A DNA stretch of 64,000 bases from Rhodoferax potami (lineage in GTDB: Bacteria > Pseudomonadota > Gammaproteobacteria > Burkholderiales > Burkholderiaceae_C), in NCBI RefSeq assembly GCF_032193805.1, contig NZ_JAVBIK010000001.1:2873001-2937000 (forward strand), given 5' to 3'. Below, piece by piece: positions 7,949-16,544 of this stretch. The translations under genes were made by a program, and so were the position numbers. The notes below the pieces were generated by a model. It searched no databases. It was not told the origin of the DNA and was given only the letters and a program-made list of their open reading frames with translations. Positions within the stretch are counted from its first letter, which is position 1. Each line of letters opens with the position of its first letter.

Positions 7949-10465
7949 TTGAAATTATCTTTTTTTGCGCTCGGTTGGCGCACTTTGTGGCGCGATGTGC
8001 GCTCCGGCGAACTGCGTTTGCTCATTCTGGCCGTCACACTGGCCGTGGCCGCGTTAACGGCGGTCGGCTTTTTTGCGGACCGGCTGCAGGGTGGCCTGCA
8101 GCGCGATGCGCGCCAGCTGCTCGGCGGGGATGCGGTCATCTCCAGCGACAACAAGCCGCCTGCTGCTTTTGAGGAGCGCGCCCGCGCACTCGGCTTGCAG
8201 GTGGTGCACACCCTCGGCTTTCCCACCATGGCCCGCGCTAGCGATGCCCAAGGCGGGGCTGCCAAGCTGGTGGCGCTCAAAACCGTCGAGGCTGGCTACC
8301 CGCTGCGCGGCACCCTGCGCATCAGCCCGTCACCCGACACCCCCGATACTCCAACCAAAGATATTCCTGCCCCCGGCCAAGCCTGGGTGGACGCTGCACT
8401 GCTGGATGCCATCGGCATTCAGGTGGGCGACCCGATTTTGCTGGGCGATGTGCAACTCAAGGTGGGCGCCATTCTGGTCATCGAGCCTGACCGCGGTGGC
8501 GGCTTCATGAACTTCGCGCCCCGTGTGATGCTGAACGAGGCCGATATTGCTGCCACCGGGCTCATCCAGCCTGCCAGCCGCTTGAGCTATCGCATGGCAG
8601 TGGCCGGCCCGGAGGCAGCTGTCAAAACGTATGTGGAATGGGCGGATGCCCAAGTCAAAAGCAGTGTGCGCGGTGTGCGGGTGGAGTCGCTGGAAAGCGG
8701 CCGCCCCGAAATGAGCCAAACGCTGGACCGTGCCAACAAATTCTTGAGCTTGGTGGCGCTGCTGGCCGCTTTGCTGAGCGCCGTCGCGGTAGCGTTGGCT
8801 GCGCGCGCCTTTGCCGCCAACCACCTGGACGACTGCGCCATGCTGCGGGTGTTGGGCTTGTCTCAGCGCACCATTGCCAGTGCTTACGCCTTTGAGTTTG
8901 CGCTGGTGGGCCTGTTTGCCAGCCTCTTGGGCGTGGCCGTGGGCTTTGGCGTTCATTACTTGTTTGTGGCCTTGCTGGCAGGGCTGGTGAGCGCCACCTT
9001 GCCGGCGGCATCCATTTGGCCCGCACTGCTCGGTATCGGCATGGGCTTGACGCTGCTGATGGCCTTCGGCTTGCCGCCAGTGTTGCAGTTGGCCCAGGTG
9101 CCGGCATTGCGGGTGATCCGCCGCGATGTGGGTAATCTGCGCCCGGCGTCTCTGGGCGTGCTGGCGATTGGCGTGGCCGGCTTTGCCGCCTTGCTGCTCA
9201 CCGTCAGCAGCGATTTGACCTTGGGCCTGATTGCCGTGGGCGGCTTTGCCGGTGCAGTACTGGTGTTTGCAGGCTTGGGCTGGCTGGCCGTGAAGTTGTT
9301 GCGCAAAGCGGTCAACGAGAGCACCGCACCACGCTGGCTGGTGCTGGCCACGCGCCAGATATCGGCGCGCCCCATGTACACCGTGGTGCAGGTGAGTGCC
9401 TTGTCGGTGGGCTTGCTGGCGCTGGTGTTGCTGGTGCTGCTGCGCACCGACCTGATTGCCAGTTGGCGCAAAACCACCCCGCCCGACGCGCCCAACCGCT
9501 TTGTGATCAACGTGATGCCCGAGCAGTCGGATGCGTTCCAAAAGGCGCTGGTAGACAAGGGGGTCGCCAAATTCGACTGGTTCCCCATGATTCGCGGCAG
9601 GTTGGTGGCGGTGAACGACAAAGTTGTCTCCCCTGACGACTACACCGAAGACCGCGCCAAGCGCCTGGTGGACCGCGAGTTCAACATTTCGCACAGTGCC
9701 AAAAACCCGCAGCACAACCTGATCGTCGGTGGCAAATGGACCGAAGAAGAGGCCGGCGCCATCAGCGTAGAAGAGGGCATCGCCAAAACCCTGAACCTCA
9801 AGCTCGGCGACACCCTGCGCTTTGATGTGGGTGGCGTGCAAACCGAAGCCAAAATCACCTCGCTGCGCAAAGTGGACTGGGGCTCGATGCGGGCTAACTT
9901 CTTTGTGATGTTTCCGGTCAGCACCCTCAACGACGTGCCCAGCACCTACATGGGCGCCTTCAAAGCGCCCGAGACCAAGGGGTTTGACAACTCCTTGGTG
10001 CGCGAATTCCCCAACATCACCAACGTCGACATGAGCAGCACCATCAACCAGGTGCAGCGGGTGCTGGACCAGGTGATCCGGGCGGTGGAGTTTTTGTTCG
10101 GCTTCACGCTGGCCGCGGGGCTTGTGGTGTTGTTTGCCGCAGTGACCGCCACCCGCGAAGACCGTGCGCGCGAGTTCGCCATCATGCGGGCGGTGGGCGC
10201 GGGCAGCAGCCTGCTGCGCCAGGTGCAGCGCACCGAGCTGGCGGGTGTGGGCTTGTTGGCGGGCTTTTTGGCATCGGTCGTGGCCGCAGCGGTGGGCTGG
10301 GCGCTGGCGCGCTTCGTGTTTGAGTTCGACTGGACGGTGCAACTCTGGGTGCCCCTGGTAGGCGCACTGGCCGGTGCCGTGCTGGCGCTGGCCGCCGGCT
10401 GGTGGGGCCTGCGCGATGTGTTGCGCCGCCCTGTCGTGGAAACCTTGCGCCGCGCCGCGAGCTGA
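7949..10465 (+). CDS. FtsX-like ABC transporter permease (YbbP type)
   Basis: This 838-residue membrane protein has an N-terminal anchor helix, a periplasmic domain, a first FtsX block of three to four helices (around residues 260-400), further helices, a second periplasmic domain, and a final FtsX block containing FTLAAGLVVLFAAVTATREDRARE. This two-FtsX-domain layout and length match E. coli YbbP. Such permeases work with an ATPase (YbbA-like) in extracting lipids or lipoproteins, but no ATPase gene lies next to it here. The start is TTG at 7949 with GGGAGG at 7938-7943. The stop is followed by a repeat element and the haemoglobin gene. Confidence 0.88.
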   Translation: MKLSFFALGWRTLWRDVRSGELRLLILAVTLAVAALTAVGFFADRLQGGLQRDARQLLGGDAVISSDNKPPAAFEERARALGLQVVHTLGFPTMARASDAQGGAAKLVALKTVEAGYPLRGTLRISPSPDTPDTPTKDIPAPGQAWVDAALLDAIGIQVGDPILLGDVQLKVGAILVIEPDRGGGFMNFAPRVMLNEADIAATGLIQPASRLSYRMAVAGPEAAVKTYVEWADAQVKSSVRGVRVESLESGRPEMSQTLDRANKFLSLVALLAALLSAVAVALAARAFAANHLDDCAMLRVLGLSQRTIASAYAFEFALVGLFASLLGVAVGFGVHYLFVALLAGLVSATLPAASIWPALLGIGMGLTLLMAFGLPPVLQLAQVPALRVIRRDVGNLRPASLGVLAIGVAGFAALLLTVSSDLTLGLIAVGGFAGAVLVFAGLGWLAVKLLRKAVNESTAPRWLVLATRQISARPMYTVVQVSALSVGLLALVLLVLLRTDLIASWRKTTPPDAPNRFVINVMPEQSDAFQKALVDKGVAKFDWFPMIRGRLVAVNDKVVSPDDYTEDRAKRLVDREFNISHSAKNPQHNLIVGGKWTEEEAGAISVEEGIAKTLNLKLGDTLRFDVGGVQTEAKITSLRKVDWGSMRANFFVMFPVSTLNDVPSTYMGAFKAPETKGFDNSLVREFPNITNVDMSSTINQVQRVLDQVIRAVEFLFGFTLAAGLVVLFAAVTATREDRAREFAIMRAVGAGSSLLRQVQRTELAGVGLLAGFLASVVAAAVGWALARFVFEFDWTVQLWVPLVGALAGAVLALAAGWWGLRDVLRRPVVETLRRAAS

Positions 10466-10467
10466 TT

Positions 10468-10527
10468 GCTCTTATTTTTATAGCGGATGGCGCACATTCC
10501 ATGAGCGCCAGAGGCACTTTTTGCTTG
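10468..10527 (+). repeat. intergenic copy of the short palindromic repeat family
   Basis: It fills most of the 68-base gap between the permease stop and the haemoglobin start. Landmarks are GCT..TATTTTTATAGC, a short inverted repeat, then GCGCACATTCCATGAGCGC, a second inverted repeat, then CAGAGGCACTTTTT. It matches the copies at 54521-54577 and, more loosely, 13867-13925. Confidence 0.7.
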
Positions 10528-10533
10528 TAAGTC

Positions 10534-10935
10534 ATGCAGATTCAAGACCCCAACGCCAAAACCCCGTTTGAATGGATTGGCGGCGAGCCCGTCATCCGCC
10601 AGATGGTGGATCGCTTTTATGACCTGATGGACCTGGAGCCCGGCTACGCCGAACTACGCGCAGCCCACGGCACCGACCTCGACAAGGCGCGCGACCATCT
10701 GTTCTGGTTTTTGTGCGGCTGGATGGGCGGGCCGGATTATTTTGTCGAGCGCTTTGGCCACCCACGCCTGCGCGCGCGGCACATGCCATTCAAGATCGGC
10801 ATTCTGGAGCGTGACCAGTGGCTGGCCTGCATGGACCAGGCCATGGGCGACGCCGCTATCGACCCGGTGCTGCGCGAGCGGCTCAAAACCTCGTTTTTTC
10901 AGACGGCCGACTGGATGCGCAACGTCGGCACCTGA
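10534..10935 (+). CDS. group II truncated haemoglobin
   Basis: The 133-residue protein is a globin of the 2-on-2 type. FEWIGGEPVIRQMVDRFYDLM is the N-terminal helix pair, and FLCGWMGGPDYFVERFGHPRLRARH carries the Trp/Tyr distal-pocket motif and the proximal histidine region (HMPFKIG). These proteins bind oxygen or NO and are thought to help in aerobic metabolism or NO detoxification. ATG 10534 directly follows a repeat element, with no strong Shine-Dalgarno site visible. The convergent smr gene begins 29 bases past its stop. Confidence 0.92.
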   Translation: MQIQDPNAKTPFEWIGGEPVIRQMVDRFYDLMDLEPGYAELRAAHGTDLDKARDHLFWFLCGWMGGPDYFVERFGHPRLRARHMPFKIGILERDQWLACMDQAMGDAAIDPVLRERLKTSFFQTADWMRNVGT

Positions 10936-10964
10936 GGCCCAGCCTCGAAGGGGTTTAGCGGGGT

Positions 10965-11609
10965 TCAGGCCCGGTTCTGGGGCTGGAGTAGCACCACCAG
11001 TGCGCCCGCTCCACCCTGCGCCGGCTGGGCTTGCACAAAGGCCACCACCTCGGCTTTTTGCACCAGCCACTTGTGCACTTTCTCTTTGAGCACCGGCGCC
11101 TTGCCGGGCGAGCCCAACCCTTTGCCGTGCACTACCCGCACGCAGCGTATGCCATTGCGGTGCGATTCGCGGATGAAGGCGCCCAGCGCCTCGCGCGCTT
11201 CGTCGCTGCGGTAGCCGTGCAGGTCAATCTGCTTTTGAATGCTCCATTTGCCCTTGCGTAGCTTTTGCGTCACATCTGTGCCCACGCCGGGTCGGCGAAA
11301 GCTCAGGTGCTCATCAGTGTCCAGCAGGGTGGTGACGTCAATTTCGTCGCTCAGCGCCTCTTGCAGCGCGGCCGCGTCATCCAGCATCTGCTGTTTGGGG
11401 ATGGGTTTGGGGGGCTCGGGTGTTAGCTTGGCGCGCTGGGGCGGCTCCAGCGGTTTGACCTTGCCAATGGCCGCTTGAAACAAGTTGCTGGCAGCGGCTT
11501 TGCGCTTGGCCTCAGCGGCCTTGTGGGCGGCCAGCGCAGCTTCGCGTGCGGCTTGGGCTTCGATGGCTTTTTTGACCTGCTTGAGGTCGGAAAGGGCGTT
11601 GATTTTCAT
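10965..11609 (-). CDS. Smr-domain protein (MutS2 C-terminal type endonuclease)
   Basis: The 214-residue protein has a charged, Ala/Lys-rich N-terminal helix region (about residues 1-90) and a C-terminal Smr domain. The domain shows IDLHGYRSDEA, the family LDxHG motif, and VVHGKGLGS, the HGKG motif of the nicking-endonuclease fold. E. coli SmrA/SmrB (YdaL/YfcN) are the closest named relatives; SmrB rescues collided ribosomes, but I cannot assign that job here. It follows radC on the same strand after 9 bases, so the two are probably cotranscribed. Confidence 0.88.
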   Translation of the reverse strand: MKINALSDLKQVKKAIEAQAAREAALAAHKAAEAKRKAAASNLFQAAIGKVKPLEPPQRAKLTPEPPKPIPKQQMLDDAAALQEALSDEIDVTTLLDTDEHLSFRRPGVGTDVTQKLRKGKWSIQKQIDLHGYRSDEAREALGAFIRESHRNGIRCVRVVHGKGLGSPGKAPVLKEKVHKWLVQKAEVVAFVQAQPAQGGAGALVVLLQPQNRA

Positions 11610-11618
11610 GACTGCCCT

Positions 11619-12338
11619 TTAAATGAGTCCGGTCTCGGCCATGGACAGTGCCTGGCCGGGGCCTACGATGATGTGGTCCAACACCCGCACATCGACCAGT
11701 GCGAGCGCGGCTTTGAGTGTTTGGGTCAGCGCTTCGTCGGCACGGCTCGGCTGCACGCTGCCGCTGGGATGGTTGTGCGCCAGCACCACGGCCGCCGCAC
11801 TGTGGTGCAGCGCACGGATCACCACCTCGCGCGGGTACACACTGGTTTGTGTGAGCGTGCCGCGAAACAGCTCTTCCATGGCCAGCAGCTTGTTCTGGCT
11901 GTCGAGAAAAAGTACCGCAAACACTTCATGCCCCTTGGCGGCCAAATGCAGCTGCAGGTAGTGCTTCACGGCCTGCGGGTCAGCAAACACCTCGCGCTCC
12001 TGCAGGCGCTGGGCCATGGCGCGGCGGGCGAGTTCGAGCACCGCCACAATCTCGGCCCGCTTGGCAGGCCCCAGGCCTTTGACGCGCTTGAGGTCGTCGG
12101 CAGTGGCGTGTAACAGGCCCGATATGCCTCCAAACCCGCCCTGGCCCCCGTCGACATTGCGCAAGGTGCTATCTTTTTTGAGTTGCAACAGCTCCTCGGC
12201 CATCTGCAACACGCCTTTGCCCGCAATGCCGGTGCGCAACAAAATCGCCAGCAACTCCGCATCGCTGAGCGCCCCGGGGCCGCGCGCGAGCAACTTCTCG
12301 CGCGGTTGGGCTTCCAGGGGGAGGTCTTTGAGGGGCAT
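11619..12338 (-). CDS. radC: RadC-family JAB-domain protein
   Basis: At 239 residues this has the normal RadC length. The N-terminus has [22 protein letters not shown], followed by a helix-hairpin-helix region with [14 protein letters not shown]. The C-terminal MPN/JAB domain carries the metal-binding JAMM motif in VLAHNHPSG and the downstream Asp/Ser residues. Its biochemical role is unsettled despite the traditional name of DNA repair protein. The start at 12338 is divergent from slpA, with about 100 bases of shared control region between them. Confidence 0.93.
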   Translation of the reverse strand: MPLKDLPLEAQPREKLLARGPGALSDAELLAILLRTGIAGKGVLQMAEELLQLKKDSTLRNVDGGQGGFGGISGLLHATADDLKRVKGLGPAKRAEIVAVLELARRAMAQRLQEREVFADPQAVKHYLQLHLAAKGHEVFAVLFLDSQNKLLAMEELFRGTLTQTSVYPREVVIRALHHSAAAVVLAHNHPSGSVQPSRADEALTQTLKAALALVDVRVLDHIIVGPGQALSMAETGLI

Positions 12339-12382
12339 GGCAGCTGTGGCTGTTCAAGGAGGAGTTCAGGGCTAAGCCCAAG

Positions 12383-12416
12383 CCTGATGGGGTCATCAGG
12401 GCTAGCTTTCTACAAT
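12383..12416 (+). promoter_or_regulatory. possible slpA-ispH promoter with inverted repeat
   Basis: TACAAT at 12411-12416 is a plausible -10 box 24 bases ahead of the slpA start. Just upstream, CCTGATG (12383-12389) and CATCAGG (12394-12400) form a perfect 7-bp inverted repeat covering the expected -35 region, where no good TTGACA is seen. The repeat could be an operator. This is a guess from one sequence. Confidence 0.35.
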
Positions 12417-12440
12417 AGAGGCCAGTTTATCGGGACTTTT

Positions 12441-12905
12441 ATGACCAGCACGCTTCCCCGGGTTCAGCCGGGCTCCTTTCTCACCTTGCATTACCGCCTG
12501 GGCGGCCCCGCCGGGGACATCATCAACACCTTCGACGGCAAGCCCGCCACCTTGAGCTTGGGCACTGGCGAGTTGTCGCCTGCTGTCGAGGCCTGCCTGA
12601 TGGACATGGAAGAGGGCGCCCGCGCCACCTTTGAGCTGCCGGCAGGCGCTGCCTTTGGCGAGCGCAACCCCGACATGCAGCAATGGTTGGCCCGCAAGGT
12701 GCTGACCCAGATGGGCGACCCGCTCGAAACCTACAACGTGGGCGATGTGGTGCAGTTCCCTACACCCGATGGCCAAGGCCAGTTTGCCGGTGTGGTGCTG
12801 CAACTGCGTGGCGAAGGCGCCGAGCGCGCGGTGTTGTTCGACTTCAACCACCCGCTGGCCGGCCAGCCGGTGACCTTTGAAGTGCAGCTGATCGGGGTGC
12901 TATGA
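12441..12905 (+). CDS. slpA: FKBP-type peptidyl-prolyl isomerase, SlpA/FkpB type
   Basis: The 154-residue protein is a SlyD/SlpA-like FKBP. The start of the fold is seen in SFLTLHYRLG, followed by NTFDGKPATLSLGTGELSPAVEACLMDM, where an insert-in-flap domain splits the FKBP fold, and FNHPLAGQPVTFEVQLI at the end. It catalyses proline isomerisation and acts as a chaperone in the cytoplasm. I chose ATG 12441 over an upstream frame that overlaps radC, because the family start aligns here. Its stop overlaps the ispH start by four bases; slpA-ispH coupling is widely conserved in proteobacteria and supports both calls. Confidence 0.93.
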   Translation: MTSTLPRVQPGSFLTLHYRLGGPAGDIINTFDGKPATLSLGTGELSPAVEACLMDMEEGARATFELPAGAAFGERNPDMQQWLARKVLTQMGDPLETYNVGDVVQFPTPDGQGQFAGVVLQLRGEGAERAVLFDFNHPLAGQPVTFEVQLIGVL

Positions 12906-13852
12906 CTGCGCCGGTATTGCCCCAAGAAATTTTGCTGGCCGAGCCGCGTGGCTTTTGCGCCGGTGTCGACCGCGCCATCGAGATCGTAGAAAAGGCGCTC
13001 GCCAAGTTTGGCCGCCCCATTTACGTGCGCCACGAGATCGTGCACAACACCTATGTGGTGAACGATCTCAAGGAGCGCGGCGCTATCTTCATTGAAGAGC
13101 TCGATGACGTACCCCCGGGTGCCACGCTGGTGTTCTCGGCCCACGGCGTGAGCCAGGCCATCCAGCGCGAGGCGGAGCGCCGCGGTTTCCAGATTTTTGA
13201 CGCCACTTGCCCGCTGGTGACAAAGGTGCACGTGGAAGTAGCCAAGCTGCACAAAGAGGGCTATGAGTTCATCATGATCGGCCACAAGGGCCACCCGGAG
13301 GTGGAGGGCACCATGGGGCAGCTCGATAGCGGCATTCACTTGGTGGAAGACGTGGCCGACGTGGCCCGCATTCAGCCCGGTCAGACCGATAAATTGGCGG
13401 TGGTAACCCAAACTACCCTGAGCGTGGACGATGCGGCAGAGATTACCGATGCGGTGGTCGCCCGCTTCCCGCTGATTAAAAAGCCCAAGATGCAAGACAT
13501 TTGCTACGCCACCCAAAACCGCCAGGACGCGGTGAAGGTCATGAGCCCGCAGGTGGATATCGTCATCGTGGTGGGTAGCCCCACCAGCTCCAATAGCAAC
13601 CGACTGCGCGAAGTGGCCAAAAAGCTGGGTACCGAGAGCTACATGGTTGACAACGCCGATGAGCTCAAGCCCGAGTGGTTTGAAGGCCGCTCCCGCGTGG
13701 GCCTGACAGCCGGCGCCAGCGCCCCCGAGATTCTGGTGAAAGCCGTGATCGACCGCATCAAGGCGCTGGGCGCTGTGTCGGTGCGCAAGATGGACGGCAT
13801 TGAAGAAACCGTGAAGTTCCCGCTGCCCAAGGGCCTGAAGCTGGACGCATGA
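12902..13852 (+). CDS. ispH: 4-hydroxy-3-methylbut-2-enyl diphosphate reductase IspH
   Basis: IspH catalyses the last step of the MEP isoprenoid pathway, reducing HMBPP to IPP and DMAPP with an iron-sulfur cluster. The three cluster cysteines are in EPRGFCAGVDRAI, DATCPLVTKVH and DICYATQNRQ. The substrate glutamate lies in TQTTLSVDDAAE, and NSNRL toward the C-terminus is also conserved. Length (316) is normal. ATG 12902 overlaps the slpA stop. A repeat element follows before serS. Confidence 0.97.
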   Translation: MTAPVLPQEILLAEPRGFCAGVDRAIEIVEKALAKFGRPIYVRHEIVHNTYVVNDLKERGAIFIEELDDVPPGATLVFSAHGVSQAIQREAERRGFQIFDATCPLVTKVHVEVAKLHKEGYEFIMIGHKGHPEVEGTMGQLDSGIHLVEDVADVARIQPGQTDKLAVVTQTTLSVDDAAEITDAVVARFPLIKKPKMQDICYATQNRQDAVKVMSPQVDIVIVVGSPTSSNSNRLREVAKKLGTESYMVDNADELKPEWFEGRSRVGLTAGASAPEILVKAVIDRIKALGAVSVRKMDGIEETVKFPLPKGLKLDA

Positions 13853-13866
13853 GGCTGTGGTGAGTT

Positions 13867-13925
13867 GCTATGAAATACGTAGCTACTTGCGCAATAAAAT
13901 AGAGGGCTAGAGCCCGATTTGATTT
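13867..13925 (+). repeat. intergenic copy of the short palindromic repeat family
   Basis: It lies in the 90-base ispH-serS spacer. It starts with GCTATGAAATACGTAGCT, an imperfect palindrome, then CTTGCGCAATAAAAT, then GGGCTAGAGCCC, a perfect palindrome, and ends CGATTTGATTT. It is markedly more AT-rich than the flanking genes. I use it as the reference copy for the family. Confidence 0.75.
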
Positions 13926-13927
13926 AA

Positions 13928-15253
<1,326 letters not shown>

Positions 15254-15267
15254 ACAACCGCGCTCGC

Positions 15268-15296
15268 TCGAAGCAGGCCTGCGAGCCTGCTAGAAT
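15268..15296 (+). promoter_or_regulatory. possible promoter of the tRNA-Ser gene
   Basis: TAGAAT at 15291-15296 is a good -10 box about 30 bases ahead of the mature tRNA. TCGAAG at 15268-15273 sits 17 bases upstream as a weak -35. The tRNA could also be made by read-through from serS. Confidence 0.4.
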
Positions 15297-15326
15297 CTCG
15301 GCTTCGTTTCGACCGATACGAACTCA

Positions 15327-15414
15327 GGAGAAGTGGCAGAGTGGTCGAATGTACCTGACTCGAAATCAGGCGTACCGCAAGGTACCGAGGGTTCGAATCC
15401 CTCCTTCTCCTCCA
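15327..15414 (+). tRNA. tRNA-Ser(CGA)
   Basis: The 88-base class II tRNA folds fully. The acceptor stem is GGAGAAG with CTTCTCC at 15404-15410, and the CCA end is encoded at 15412-15414. The anticodon stem is CCTGA/TCAGG around loop CTCGAAA, giving anticodon CGA at 15361-15363, which reads UCG. A long variable arm, CGTACC GCAA GGTACC, identifies a serine tRNA. The T arm is GAGGG TTCGAAT CCCTC. The discriminator position is T. Confidence 0.97.
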
Positions 15415-15420
15415 AACGAT

Positions 15421-15455
15421 AAAGCCTGCATTCCCACCGGAATGCAGGCTTTTTT
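15421..15455 (+). terminator. Rho-independent terminator after tRNA-Ser
   Basis: A perfect 12-bp stem, AAAGCCTGCATT with AATGCAGGCTTT, closes an 8-base loop and runs into a T tract at 15450-15455. It ends the serS/tRNA-Ser unit. Confidence 0.92.
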
Positions 15456-15538
15456 CATGGGCGCGGCTTTGTCATGTTGCTGCAACCCAGCTGTCGCATA
15501 GTTCGGTTATTCGAGTTTCATGCACAGAGGTGTTGACA

Positions 15539-16522
15539 ATGCGCAGCAAGTTTTTTTCCCGTCGGACGGCTTTGGCAGCTTTGGTTGTGGGCGTGTCCAG
15601 TGCCCTCCCGGCTTGGGCCCAAGGAGGTTTTCCGGACAGGCCGGTCAAGATCGTCGTGCCCTTCGCCCCCGGCGCTGGCACCGATGCCATGGGCCGCCTG
15701 ATGGCCCAAAAGCTGGGCGAGGTCATGGGCGGCAGCTTTGTGGTCGAAAACCGCACCGGTGCTTCTGGTGCGATCGGCACCCAATATGTGGCCCAGCAGC
15801 CCGCTGACGGTTACACCTTGCTGCTGGTGGCCTCGCCGTTCACCACGGTTGCCGCCTCATTGCCCACTGCGGGCTACGACCCTCTCAAGAGCTTTACCCC
15901 GGTGGGCATGATTGCCAGCGGCCCCTTGGTTTGGGCTACGACGCCGCAAACCGGCATCCAGTCCATGCAGGATCTGGTGGCCAAAGCCAAGGCCCAACCC
16001 GGTGCGCTGAATTACGGCTCCGCCGGCGCAGGCGGTGTGAACCATCTGGTGCTGGAGCTGCTCAAGGCGCGCACCGGTACTTTCATCACCCACATTCCTT
16101 ACCGCGGTGTCGCGCCCGCCACCATGGACATGATCTCCGGCCAGGTGCAGTTGGTCACCGGCACCATTCCCGCCTTGCTGCCCATGATCAAAGACGGTCG
16201 CGTCAAGCCACTGGCCGTCACTAGCGCTAAGCGCTCCAGTGTCATGCCGGACGTGCCCAGCATGACCGAGGCCGGGTTTAAAGGTTTTGACGTGCAAAAC
16301 TTCTTTGCGCTTGCTGCGCCGGCCGGTACGCCCGCTGCCGTGATTGAGAAGCTCAATACCGCCTTGAACAAGGTGGTGGCCTTGCCCGAAGTGCAGGCCC
16401 GCTTCAAGGTGGATGCAGTAGACGCCATGCCCGGCACCCCGGCTGCGCAAACCCGCTTTATCGAGGCCGACTACCAAGCCTGGCGCGACGTGGTGCGCAG
16501 CCAGAACCTGAAGATCGAATAA
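15539..16522 (+). CDS. Bug-family tripartite tricarboxylate transporter substrate-binding protein
   Basis: This 327-residue exported protein has a signal peptide with a Ser-Arg-Arg start (SRRTALAALVVGVSSALPAWA) and then the Bug/TctC core. Typical segments are RPVKIVVPFAPGAGTDAMGR, FVVENRTGASGAIG, ADGYTLL and GVAPATMDMISGQVQL. Bug proteins bind small carboxylates or other organic acids in the periplasm. No TctA/TctB membrane partners are nearby, as is usual for the many stand-alone Bug genes of Burkholderiales. I chose ATG 15539 (GAGG eight bases ahead) over the in-frame GTG at 15530. The ligand cannot be read from the sequence. Confidence 0.93.
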   Translation: MRSKFFSRRTALAALVVGVSSALPAWAQGGFPDRPVKIVVPFAPGAGTDAMGRLMAQKLGEVMGGSFVVENRTGASGAIGTQYVAQQPADGYTLLLVASPFTTVAASLPTAGYDPLKSFTPVGMIASGPLVWATTPQTGIQSMQDLVAKAKAQPGALNYGSAGAGGVNHLVLELLKARTGTFITHIPYRGVAPATMDMISGQVQLVTGTIPALLPMIKDGRVKPLAVTSAKRSSVMPDVPSMTEAGFKGFDVQNFFALAAPAGTPAAVIEKLNTALNKVVALPEVQARFKVDAVDAMPGTPAAQTRFIEADYQAWRDVVRSQNLKIE

Positions 16523-16544
16523 GCCCGCGGGCACGCCGCCCGGT

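Noticed and set aside
12160..12190. partial repeat-like stretch in radC
   Set aside because: Only the first 18 bases (GCTATCTTTTTT with GAGTTGC) resemble the repeat family; the GCGCA and core segments are absent.
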